Source: Paraburkholderia piptadeniae
Lineage (GTDB): Bacteria; Pseudomonadota; Gammaproteobacteria; Burkholderiales; Burkholderiaceae
NCBI RefSeq assembly: GCF_900007165.1
Contig: NZ_CYGY02000023.1
Span: 62,001 to 126,000, forward strand
Length of the DNA: 64,000 nucleotides
Direction: 5' to 3'
In this document: piece by piece, positions 30,577 to 39,591 of the stretch
Layout of the letters: every line of letters begins with the position of its first letter
Numbering within the stretch: position 1 is the stretch's first letter
Program-made: the position numbers and the translations under genes
The notes under the pieces: generated by a model
Told to the model about the DNA's origin: nothing
What the model saw: the letters and a program-made list of their open reading frames with translations, nothing else
The model's database searches: none

Positions 30577-30609
30577 ACGAAAAAATCCTTCGCCGGGATC
30601 AGCCGGCGA
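30577..30609 (-). terminator. Intrinsic terminator overlapping the stop codon of the nitrate-reductase-associated gene
   Basis: On the minus strand TCGCCGG and CCGGCGA (7-bp stem, 6-nt loop containing the TGA stop) are followed by AGGATTTTTT. The hairpin therefore includes the last codons of the upstream gene and ends transcription before the GGDEF-EAL gene. Confidence 0.75.
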
Positions 30610-31075
30610 GACCGAATTCCTTCATCGCGGGCAGGAAATCGTGGTTGCTCGCGCTCTTGCGGGCCAGTTTGGCGAGCACATAGCGCTTGAACGGATCGAG
30701 CCGCGCCCAGTCGTCGACGCCCGGCGGGCTCAGATGCGCGAGATTCGCCTGATGCAGCACCGTCTCGGGCACGGCCGCCGTGTCGCGCCATGCCGGGTTA
30801 TCCTCGGGCGAGAACCACTCGGGCTCGACGTTCGCGTGCGTGCGCATCATTTCGAAGAGCGCGTGATCGAAGTTCGGCTCGATCGCCGTGTCTTCGTCGA
30901 CGGGAAAACGCGCGAGCAGCGCGCGGTCTTCATGCGGCAGCATCTGCCATTGTTCGAGCGAAATCCGCAGCCCGAAACGGTCGAGGTTGAAGCGGACGAC
31001 CATCGGGATAAATTTCAAATTCTCCGAAGATTCGATCTCGAAGTTGAACAGCAGGGGCGCATCATTGAGTCCCAT
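30599..31075 (-). CDS. Nitrate-reductase-associated protein family
   Basis: A 158-residue soluble protein opening MGLNDAPLLFNFEIESSENL and containing PMVVRFNLDRFGLRISLEQW, features I associate with the Nitr_red_assoc family. Its molecular function is not established. ATG at 31075 has GAGGAA nine bases upstream. It is divergent from fdhD across 139 nt, which supports a link to molybdoenzymes, but no nitrate reductase or formate dehydrogenase structural gene lies in the window. Confidence 0.72.
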   Translation of the reverse strand: MGLNDAPLLFNFEIESSENLKFIPMVVRFNLDRFGLRISLEQWQMLPHEDRALLARFPVDEDTAIEPNFDHALFEMMRTHANVEPEWFSPEDNPAWRDTAAVPETVLHQANLAHLSPPGVDDWARLDPFKRYVLAKLARKSASNHDFLPAMKEFGLAG

Positions 31076-31214
31076 GGCAGATTCCTCTTGTTCGGCGGCC
31101 AACGCGCTAAGCCGGTCTGAGGTATTTTAGAACCTTATTCGCGGCGCGGCGGCCCTGCCGTCGGGTGCCACCAACGCGCAGCAATCCTTTGCACGGGACG
31201 AGAGGAGCAGGCAG

Positions 31215-32036
31215 GTGAACGAACTGGAAACGGGCGAACAGCCGGGTGTCGTCGAGCAATCGGTGCGCCGGCACCGCGGCGACGCGATCGAAACGGTCGC
31301 CGATCATGTCGGCCAGGAGTGGCCCGTTGCGCTCGTCTTCAACGGCATCTCGCATGCGGTGATGATGTGCACGCCGCGCGATCTGGAGGAGTTCGCGGTC
31401 GGGTTTGCGATTTCCGAAGGGATCGTCGAGCGCGGCGCGCACATTCAGGACATCGAGGTCGAGTTGCGCGACGGCAAATTGCCACACGCGGAAGTGCAGC
31501 TGACCGTCGTGCAGCAGGCGTTCGTCGCGCTGAAGGAGAAGCGCCGCGCACTGTCCGGGAGAACGGGCTGCGGCGTGTGCGGCATCGAGAGCATCGATCT
31601 GCTCGACCTGACGCCCGAGCGCATACCCGACACCGGCTTTCTGCAACGGCTCGCGCCCGATGCGATCGCGCGGGCCGCGAAGGAGCTGCCAGCGCATCAG
31701 GCGCTCACGAAGATGACGGGCGGCCTGCATGCCGCCGCATGGTGCGACGCGACGGGCGCGATCCGCTACGCCTTCGAGGACGTCGGCCGCCACAACGCGC
31801 TCGACAAGCTGATCGGCCGGCTCGTGCTGGACCGCGTCGACACGACGGACGGCTTCGTGTTCCTGTCGAGCCGCGCGAGCTACGAGCTGGTGCGCAAGGC
31901 GGCGCGCGTCGACATTCCGATGGTCGCGACCATCTCGGCGCCTTCGTCGCTCGCCATCACGATTGCGCGCGAAGCGGGCGTGCGGCTCGTGAGCTTCTGC
32001 CGCGAGTCGAGTTACGTCGATTACGACACCGTCTGA
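31215..32036 (+). CDS. fdhD: Formate dehydrogenase accessory sulfurtransferase FdhD
   Basis: A 273-residue sulfur carrier that moves sulfur from IscS to the molybdenum-bis-PGD cofactor of formate dehydrogenase. The key CxxC is C119 and C122 in GRTGCGVCGIES. AVGFAISEGI and the late RASYELVRKAARVDIPM segments are family hallmarks. The GTG start at 31215 follows AGGAG at good spacing. No fdh structural gene is nearby. Confidence 0.95.
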   Translation: MNELETGEQPGVVEQSVRRHRGDAIETVADHVGQEWPVALVFNGISHAVMMCTPRDLEEFAVGFAISEGIVERGAHIQDIEVELRDGKLPHAEVQLTVVQQAFVALKEKRRALSGRTGCGVCGIESIDLLDLTPERIPDTGFLQRLAPDAIARAAKELPAHQALTKMTGGLHAAAWCDATGAIRYAFEDVGRHNALDKLIGRLVLDRVDTTDGFVFLSSRASYELVRKAARVDIPMVATISAPSSLAITIAREAGVRLVSFCRESSYVDYDTV

Positions 32037-32066
32037 CGACGACGGCTCACGCAGACGCGCTCGCGT

Positions 32067-32831
32067 TCAGTCGAACTGCCGGAAGTCCGGCTTGCGCTTC
32101 TCGAAGAACGCGTTGAACGCTTCCTTCGCCTCGGGCGCGAGCAGCATCTTCGCGAAGTGCACGGCCTCTTCGGTCATCTGCGTACGCAGTTCGTGCTGCG
32201 CGGCGCGCTTCATCAACTGCTTGGTCACGCGCAGCGACGATGCAGGCAGCGCGGCCAGCTTCTGCGCCTGCTTCATCGCGAACGCATCCACTTCGGCGGC
32301 GGGCAGCAGCCGGTTCACGAAGCCCATGCGCTGTGCTTCCTTCGCGTCGAACGCTTCGCCGAGCATCAGCTTTTCGGCGGCCGCCTGGTAGCCGGCGACG
32401 CGCTGCAACAGCAGCGACGACGCCGCTTCCGGGCACAGGCCCAGTTGCGCGAACGGCAGCGAGAACGTCGCGGTGTCGGCGGCGTAGACGAAATCGCAAT
32501 GCAACAGCAGCGTCGTGCCCACGCCGACAGCCGCGCCCGCCACCGATGCTACGAGCGGCTTTCCCGCCGCCGAGATCGCGCGCAGGAACTGGAACACGGG
32601 CGCGTCTTCGCCGACGGGCGGCTGTTTCAAGAAGTCTTCGAGATCGTTGCCCGCGCTGAAAATGCCGATGCTGCCGCGAATCACGATCGCACGCACCGAG
32701 GCGTCGCCTTGCGCCTGAACCAGCGCGTCGGCCATCGTCTGATACATCGCGGCCGTGATCGCGTTCTTCTTGTCGGGACGGTTGAAGGCTATCGTCAGCA
32801 CGTCGGCTGTGCGTTCGACCAGAATGTCCAT
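32067..32831 (-). CDS. Crotonase-family enoyl-CoA hydratase/isomerase, ECI2-like
   Basis: A 254-residue crotonase-fold enzyme. The oxyanion-hole segment IFSAGNDLEDF is intact. The position of the first hydratase glutamate is occupied by Thr (GVGTTLLLHCD, T106-T107), while a glutamate is kept in LGLCPEAASS (E135). That one-glutamate pattern resembles delta3,delta2-enoyl-CoA isomerases of the ECI2 type rather than true hydratases. It is the last gene of the beta-oxidation operon, 111 nt after the thiolase, and converges on fdhD. Confidence 0.85.
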   Translation of the reverse strand: MDILVERTADVLTIAFNRPDKKNAITAAMYQTMADALVQAQGDASVRAIVIRGSIGIFSAGNDLEDFLKQPPVGEDAPVFQFLRAISAAGKPLVASVAGAAVGVGTTLLLHCDFVYAADTATFSLPFAQLGLCPEAASSLLLQRVAGYQAAAEKLMLGEAFDAKEAQRMGFVNRLLPAAEVDAFAMKQAQKLAALPASSLRVTKQLMKRAAQHELRTQMTEEAVHFAKMLLAPEAKEAFNAFFEKRKPDFRQFD

Positions 32832-32942
32832 CTTGTGACTCCTCGACGTTCGTCGGTGTGTTCCGCGTTGCGCGTGCCAGGCGGACCGCCCGCATCAACG
32901 CGGCAAAAAGCGGCCCGCAAGCAACAGGAAACCAGGGGATAA

Positions 32943-34142
<1,200 letters not shown>

Positions 34143-34152
34143 TTGAAACTCC

Positions 34153-34250
34153 TGTGTCGACGGGAGTTGGTGCTTCGGCTGTCGGCTGGAGTTGGTGCTT
34201 TAGCACTTACTCCAGCCCCATGCAGAGCACCTACTCCGGTCCCATGCATA
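34153..34250. repeat. Hairpin-forming intergenic repeat array (REP-like), copy 2
   Basis: A near-perfect hairpin lies at 34184-34217: GGCTGGAGT / ACTCCAGCC outer arms, GTGC / GCAC inner arms, and a TTTA loop. It is flanked by partial units and ends in CCCATGCA. It belongs to the same family as 19994-20140, with compensated base changes in the inner arms. It fills the gap between the FadN-type gene and the thiolase. Confidence 0.75.
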
Positions 34251-34271
34251 TCGATTCGGTCTGCCCGCAAC

Positions 34272-36707
34272 TCAGTTGCGCACCGGCTTGCCCGTTTGCA
34301 GCATGCCCATGATCCGTTCCTGCGTCTTCTGCGTGCCGAGCAACTCGACGAACGCGCGACGCTCGAGCGTCAGCAGCCATTCTTCGTCGACGAGGCTGCC
34401 GGCTTCGACGTCGCCGCCGCACACCGCTTCCGCGATGCGGCTCGCGATCAGGTAATCGTGGTCGCTGATGAAGCGGCCGTCGCGCATGTTGACAAGCGAT
34501 GCCTTGATCGTCGAAATCGCCGAGCGTCCGGCGACGGGCACCTGCGTCACGCGCAATGGCGGACGATAGCCCGCGGCGGCCAGCGCGCGCGCTTCCTGCT
34601 TCGCGGTGTCGAGCAGTTCGAAGACGTTGAAGACGATCGTGTCCGACGGCTTCAGATAACCCATCGCGCGGGCGTCGAGCGCGGAGCCCGAGACCTTTGC
34701 CATCGCGGCGTTTTCGAACGGCTTTTGCAAGAACTTCAGCAGATCGTTTGTCGCTCCGGTCTGCGTCGCGGCTTCGGCGGCGCGCAACGCCGCTTCCTTC
34801 AGGCCGCCGCCCGCCGGCACGAGACCGACGCCCACTTCGACGAGGCCGATATAGCTCTCGATGTGCGCGACGCGCTTCGCGCTGTGCAGCACAAGCTCGC
34901 AGCCGCCGCCGAGCGCGATGCCCGACACGGCCGCGACCACGGGCACGTTCGAATACTTCACGCGCAGCATGCCCTGCTGGAACTTCTTCACGAACGGCTC
35001 GATGCCCTTCGCGCCGCCCATCATGAACGCGGGCATCGCTTCTTCGAGATTCGCACCCGCCGAGAACGGACCGCCCGGCGCGCCGAGCTTCAGCGACGTC
35101 GGCTGCCAGATCACGACGGCCTTGTAGTCCTGCTCGGCGACATCGATGGCCCGCACGAGGCCGTCGATCACCGACGGCCCAATCGTGTTCATCTTGCTCT
35201 TGAACGACACGATCAGAACGTCATGCTCACCCGCGCGATCGTCGACCCACGCGCGCACGGCATCCGTTTCGAACACGGTCTTGCCGTACGTCTTCGGATC
35301 GGCGCCGGTTTCGCCCGCGAGCGGCGCGCGGAATACCTGCCGGTCGTACACGGACAGCGACGAGCGCGGCACGAAGCGCTGTTCAGCCGGCGACCACGAG
35401 CCTTCGTTCGTGTGCACGCCGCCCTTTTCGGCGACGGGGCCTTCGAGCACCCACGCGGGCAGCGGCGCATTCGACAGCGCCTTGCCCGCCGCGATGTCTT
35501 CCTGCACCCACTCGGCGACCTGCTTCCAGCCCGCCGTCTGCCAGCCCTCGAACGGGCCTTCGTTCCAGCCGAAGCCCCAGCGGATCGCGAGATCGACGTC
35601 GCGCGCGTTGTCGGCGATCGACTCCAGATGCACGCCGATGTAATGGAACACGTCGCGGAAGATCGCCCACAGGAACTGCGCCTGCGGATGCTGCGTTTCG
35701 CGCAGGAGCTTCAGACGCTCGGCGGGCGGGCGCTTGAGAATCCGGCCGACCAGTTCGTCGGCCTTCGCGCCGCCGTCGACATAGCTGCCCGTCTTCGCGT
35801 CGAGCACCTTGATCGTCTTGCCTTCCTTTCGGTAGAAGCCCGCGCCCGTCTTCTGGCCGAGCGCGCCCTGCTTCACCAGTCCGGCGAGCACGGCGGGCGT
35901 TTCGTAGACCGGGAAGAACGGATCGTCCGCGAGGTTGTCCTGCATCGTCTTGATGACGTGCGCCATCGTGTCGAGACCCACGACATCCGCCGTGCGGAAC
36001 GTCGCCGACTTCGCGCGGCCGAGGCGGCTGCCCGTCAGATCGTCGACTTCATCGAAGCGCAGGCCGAACTTCGCGGCCTCCGCGATCACCGCCAGGATCG
36101 AGAAAATGCCGACGCGGTTCGCGATGAAGTTCGGCGTGTCCTTCGCGCGCACAACGCCCTTGCCCACGACGCTCGTCAGGAACGTTTCGAGTTGATCGAG
36201 GATTTCCGGGCGCGTCGCCGTGGTCGGGATCAGCTCGACCAGGTGCATGTAGCGCGGCGGATTGAAGAAGTGCACGCCGCAATAGCGCGACTTCAGTTCA
36301 TCGGAGAAGCCCTTCGACAATTCCGTGATCGACAGGCCCGAAGTGTTCGTCGCGAAGATCGCGTTCGGGCCGATGTGCGGCGCGACTTTCTTGTAGAGAT
36401 CGTGCTTCCAGTCCATGCGCTCGGCGATCGCTTCGATCACCACATCGCATTCGGCGAGCTTTTCGATGTCGTCGTCGTAGTTGGCGGGCTGGATGTATTG
36501 CGCGTCGTCCTTCACGCCGAACGGCGCCGGAGACAGCTTCTTCAGGTTCTCGATCGCCTTCAATGCGATGCCGTTCTTCGGGCCTTCCTTTGCAGGCAGG
36601 TCGAACAGCAGCACGGGCACCCTGGCGTTGATCAGATGCGCAGCGATCTGCGCGCCCATCACGCCGGCGCCAAGCACGGCGACCTTGCGAATGATCAGAT
36701 TGCTCAC
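34272..36707 (-). CDS. 3-hydroxyacyl-CoA dehydrogenase / enoyl-CoA hydratase (FadN-type bifunctional)
   Basis: An 811-residue fusion with the NAD-binding 3-hydroxyacyl-CoA dehydrogenase first (Rossmann motif VLGAGVMG, G13-G18; two C-terminal 3HCDH domains to about residue 420). The crotonase domain comes second (about 470-720, GIALGGGCELVLH). This order is opposite to E. coli FadB and matches the FadN type. It performs the hydration and NAD-dependent oxidation steps of beta-oxidation. It lies 134 nt after the acyl-CoA dehydrogenase gene in the same operon. Confidence 0.93.
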   Translation of the reverse strand: MSNLIIRKVAVLGAGVMGAQIAAHLINARVPVLLFDLPAKEGPKNGIALKAIENLKKLSPAPFGVKDDAQYIQPANYDDDIEKLAECDVVIEAIAERMDWKHDLYKKVAPHIGPNAIFATNTSGLSITELSKGFSDELKSRYCGVHFFNPPRYMHLVELIPTTATRPEILDQLETFLTSVVGKGVVRAKDTPNFIANRVGIFSILAVIAEAAKFGLRFDEVDDLTGSRLGRAKSATFRTADVVGLDTMAHVIKTMQDNLADDPFFPVYETPAVLAGLVKQGALGQKTGAGFYRKEGKTIKVLDAKTGSYVDGGAKADELVGRILKRPPAERLKLLRETQHPQAQFLWAIFRDVFHYIGVHLESIADNARDVDLAIRWGFGWNEGPFEGWQTAGWKQVAEWVQEDIAAGKALSNAPLPAWVLEGPVAEKGGVHTNEGSWSPAEQRFVPRSSLSVYDRQVFRAPLAGETGADPKTYGKTVFETDAVRAWVDDRAGEHDVLIVSFKSKMNTIGPSVIDGLVRAIDVAEQDYKAVVIWQPTSLKLGAPGGPFSAGANLEEAMPAFMMGGAKGIEPFVKKFQQGMLRVKYSNVPVVAAVSGIALGGGCELVLHSAKRVAHIESYIGLVEVGVGLVPAGGGLKEAALRAAEAATQTGATNDLLKFLQKPFENAAMAKVSGSALDARAMGYLKPSDTIVFNVFELLDTAKQEARALAAAGYRPPLRVTQVPVAGRSAISTIKASLVNMRDGRFISDHDYLIASRIAEAVCGGDVEAGSLVDEEWLLTLERRAFVELLGTQKTQERIMGMLQTGKPVRN

Positions 36708-36841
36708 GTCGTTCCTCCGGGGAGTTATGCGGTGTCGCGAGTTGCCGCGTGAAGGCGCTCGTAGCCTTCATGACGCGGCGTGTGTGAGATAGAGGGGCGG
36801 CGGCGCATGGCGTGACGAGAGATGCGCCGCCTGCGATCGCT

Positions 36842-38629
36842 TTAGAACAGCGCTTCGTCGATCTCCATCAGCGTCTTCGAGCCGGCGCGCGCAGCGCGGA
36901 TCGCCGAGGCCGTTTCCGGCAGCAGCTTCGCGAAGTAGAAGCGCGCGGTCGCAAGCTTCGACTTGTAGAACGGATCGCCGGATGCTTCGTTGTCGAGCGC
37001 GATGCGCGCCATGCGGGCCCAGAAGTACGAGAACACCAGATGGCCGACGGTGCGCAGATACGGCACGGCCGCCGCGCCCACTTCGTCCGGGTTCTGCATC
37101 GCCTTCATGCCGATTTCCATCGTCAGCTTCTGGACCTTGTCGCCGATATCCGCGAGCGGATTGACGAACTCTTGCATCTCCGGCTTGATCCCTTCCGCTT
37201 CGACGAAATCCGTCACCAGCTTGCCGAATTTCTTGAGCTTCGCGCCCATGTCGCCGAGCACCTTGCGGCCCAGCAGGTCGAGCGACTGAACCGTGTTCGT
37301 GCCTTCGTAGATCATGTTGATCCGCGCGTCGCGCACGTACTGCTCCATGCCCCATTCGGCGATATAGCCGTGGCCGCCGAACACCTGCATCGCGAGGTTC
37401 GTGCCTTCGAACGCGTTGTCCGACAGGAACGCCTTCAGGATCGGCGTGAGCAGCGCGACGAGATCGGCGGCTTCCTTGCGCACTGCTTCGTCTTCATGCG
37501 ACAGCTCCTTGTCGATATGCAGCGCCGACCAGTACGTGAACGCGCGCGCGCCTTCCGCGTACGCCTTCTGCGTGAGCAGCATGCGGCGCACGTCCGGGTG
37601 GACGATGATCGGGTCGGCGGCCTTGTCGGGCGCCTTCGGACCCGACAGCGAGCGCATCTGCAGTCGCTCCTTCGCATACGCGAGCGAGTTCTGATACGCG
37701 ACTTCCGTCAGGCCGAGGCTCTGCATGCCGACGCCCAGACGCGCCGCGTTCATCATCACGAACATCGCATTGAGGCCCTTGTTCGGCTCGCCGACCATCC
37801 AGCCCTTCGCGTTGTCGAGATTGATCACGCACGTCGCGTTGCCGTGAATGCCCATCTTGTGCTCGATCGAGCCGCACTTCACGCCGTTGCGCGCGCCGGG
37901 GTTGCCGCTCGCGTCGGGCACGAGCTTCGGCACGATGAAGAGGGAAATGCCCTTCGTGCCGTTCGGCGCATCGGGCAGACGCGCGAGCACGAGGTGAACG
38001 ATGTTGTCGGCCAGATCGTGTTCACCGCTTGAGATGAAGATCTTCGTGCCGCTGATCGCGTACGAACCGTCGCCATTCGGCTCGGCCTTCGTGCGCAGGA
38101 TGCCGAGATCGGTGCCGCAATGCGGCTCGGTCAGGCACATCGTGCCCGTCCACAGACCGGACACGAGCTTCGGCAGATACGCCTGCTGCAGTTCCGGCGT
38201 GCCGTGCGCGTGCAGGCACTCGTAGGCGCCGTGCGAGAGGCCGGGGTACATCGTCCACGCCTGGTTCGCCGAGTTCAGCATCTCGTAGAGCGCGTTGTTG
38301 ACGAACGCGGGCAGGCCCTGGCCGCCGTACTCGGGATCGCAGCCGAGCGCGGGCCAGCCCGCCTCGACGTACTGCCGATACGCCTCCTTGAAGCCCTTCG
38401 GCGTGGTGACGACGCCATCGCCTTCGTACTTGCAGCCTTCCTGATCGCCGCTCTGGTTCAGCGGGAACAGCACCTCCGAGCAGAATTTTCCGGCTTCCTC
38501 GAGCACCTGATTGATCGTGTCGGCATCGAGATCCGCGTGCCTGGGCATCTGCTTGATCTCGGCTTCGACGTTCAGCAGCTCGTGCAATACGAATTGCATG
38601 TCGCGCAGCGGCGCGGCGTACTGTCCCAT
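36842..38629 (-). CDS. Acyl-CoA dehydrogenase with C-terminal extension (FadE-type)
   Basis: A 595-residue FAD enzyme for the first step of beta-oxidation. It is longer than the usual 380-residue family because of an N-terminal segment and a C-terminal acyl-CoA dehydrogenase-like domain (about 465-590). MCLTEPHCGTDLG (164-176) and the catalytic-glutamate motif IYEGTNTVQ (E442) are present. It is the first enzymatic gene after the TetR regulator (87-nt gap) and is followed by the FadN-type gene. Confidence 0.94.
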   Translation of the reverse strand: MGQYAAPLRDMQFVLHELLNVEAEIKQMPRHADLDADTINQVLEEAGKFCSEVLFPLNQSGDQEGCKYEGDGVVTTPKGFKEAYRQYVEAGWPALGCDPEYGGQGLPAFVNNALYEMLNSANQAWTMYPGLSHGAYECLHAHGTPELQQAYLPKLVSGLWTGTMCLTEPHCGTDLGILRTKAEPNGDGSYAISGTKIFISSGEHDLADNIVHLVLARLPDAPNGTKGISLFIVPKLVPDASGNPGARNGVKCGSIEHKMGIHGNATCVINLDNAKGWMVGEPNKGLNAMFVMMNAARLGVGMQSLGLTEVAYQNSLAYAKERLQMRSLSGPKAPDKAADPIIVHPDVRRMLLTQKAYAEGARAFTYWSALHIDKELSHEDEAVRKEAADLVALLTPILKAFLSDNAFEGTNLAMQVFGGHGYIAEWGMEQYVRDARINMIYEGTNTVQSLDLLGRKVLGDMGAKLKKFGKLVTDFVEAEGIKPEMQEFVNPLADIGDKVQKLTMEIGMKAMQNPDEVGAAAVPYLRTVGHLVFSYFWARMARIALDNEASGDPFYKSKLATARFYFAKLLPETASAIRAARAGSKTLMEIDEALF

Positions 38630-38716
38630 GAGTCTCTCCAGTCAATCCAAAGGTGTTGGCTCTAGCGTGGCAGCCAGCCTCCCGCCGTTTGGATCCGATG
38701 GACCCAGCCTGCCCCG

Positions 38717-39322
38717 CTAGCGGCTCGTGCTCTCGCTCTGACGCGAAACAATCAGTTTTTCCAGCGCGGCCCACGTGAGGCGCACGGCATCGGGCAGATG
38801 CAGAAAGCGTGCGTCGTGATGCAGACCGAGCGTGAAGCTATACAGTTCGAAGAGCATCAGTTGCGAGTCCGTATCTGCGCGCAAATGCCCTTCTTCGATT
38901 GCCTGCGAAATGGCTCGCGTGAGCGCGGCGCGCCACATCTGCACGCTCGCCACCAGCTGCTCGCGCACCGCGCTGTCCGCGCGATCGTCATACTCGACCG
39001 CGCCGCTGATGTAGATGCAACCAGTCGTGACTTCCTGGACGCGCTTCTCGATCCAGCGCGAGAGCATCGCGCGCAAGCGGGGCAAGCCACGGGGCTCGCG
39101 CAGACTCGGGAAGAACACCTCGTCTTCAAAACGACGGTGATATTCGCGCACGACTTCGACCTGCAAGTCCTCGCGCGACCCGAAATGCGCGAACACTCCG
39201 CTCTTGCTCATCTGCATACGCTCGGCCAGCAGGCCAATCGTCAGACCTTCCAGTCCGTCGCGGCTTGCCAGATCGAGTGCTGCATCGAGAATCGCGGCTC
39301 GCGTTTGTTCGCCTTTTCGCAT
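38717..39322 (-). CDS. TetR-family regulator of the beta-oxidation operon
   Basis: A 201-residue repressor with an N-terminal helix-turn-helix (about 25-47; MSKSGVFAHFGSREDL) and a ligand-binding C-terminal domain. ATG at 39322 opens MRKGEQTRAAIL; the frame continues upstream through the promoter without protein-like sequence. It is the first gene of the fatty-acid operon, downstream of a perfect palindrome at 39409-39426. Fatty acyl-CoA as inducer is an inference from context. Confidence 0.9.
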   Translation of the reverse strand: MRKGEQTRAAILDAALDLASRDGLEGLTIGLLAERMQMSKSGVFAHFGSREDLQVEVVREYHRRFEDEVFFPSLREPRGLPRLRAMLSRWIEKRVQEVTTGCIYISGAVEYDDRADSAVREQLVASVQMWRAALTRAISQAIEEGHLRADTDSQLMLFELYSFTLGLHHDARFLHLPDAVRLTWAALEKLIVSRQSESTSR

Positions 39323-39371
39323 AGCTGTGTACCGTCTGATTTGATCGAAAGGAAAATCGAACGGTCGTACC

Positions 39372-39400
39372 ATTATTGGGCGTGACCGTCCGCGAAACAA
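39372..39400 (-). promoter_or_regulatory. Candidate sigma-70 promoter of the beta-oxidation operon
   Basis: On the minus strand TTGTTT (39395-39400) and AATAAT (39372-39377) are separated by 17 bp, about 50 bp before the tetR start. The -10 box matches five of six consensus bases; the -35 box matches three. It adjoins the palindrome at 39409-39426. Confidence 0.4.
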
Positions 39401-39408
39401 GGAATTTA

Positions 39409-39426
39409 TTAGAAACGGGTTTCTAA
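39409..39426. promoter_or_regulatory. Perfect 18-bp palindrome, probable TetR/PsrA-type operator
   Basis: TTAGAAAC-GG-GTTTCTAA is perfectly symmetric. Its core GAAAC-N2-GTTTC fits the published PsrA consensus (G/C)AAAC-N2-4-GTTT(G/C), known from Pseudomonas fatty-acid regulation. It lies just upstream of the candidate -35 box of the tetR-acyl-CoA dehydrogenase operon. The rest of the 269-nt gap (39323-39591) is AT-richer than its surroundings and shows no gene. Confidence 0.6.
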
Positions 39427-39591
39427 CGACGCTTCGATTTTCCGTCATTCGTCTATAGGACGATGCGGAATTTTTAGAATCATTCGCCGGAACTGATCCG
39501 AGTTGTCTCCAAATTGTTGTTTTCTGAGCGCCGCGGATCGTATTTTGTCCGCGCTTTTTTGTCCTTTCCAGCCTGCCTTCCGATCGTTCGT

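Noticed and set aside
36735..36770. Small hairpin TGAAGGC-N7-GCCTTCA between the FadN-type and acyl-CoA dehydrogenase genes
   Set aside because: The stem is short and no T-run follows on the minus strand; intra-operon position argues against a terminator.
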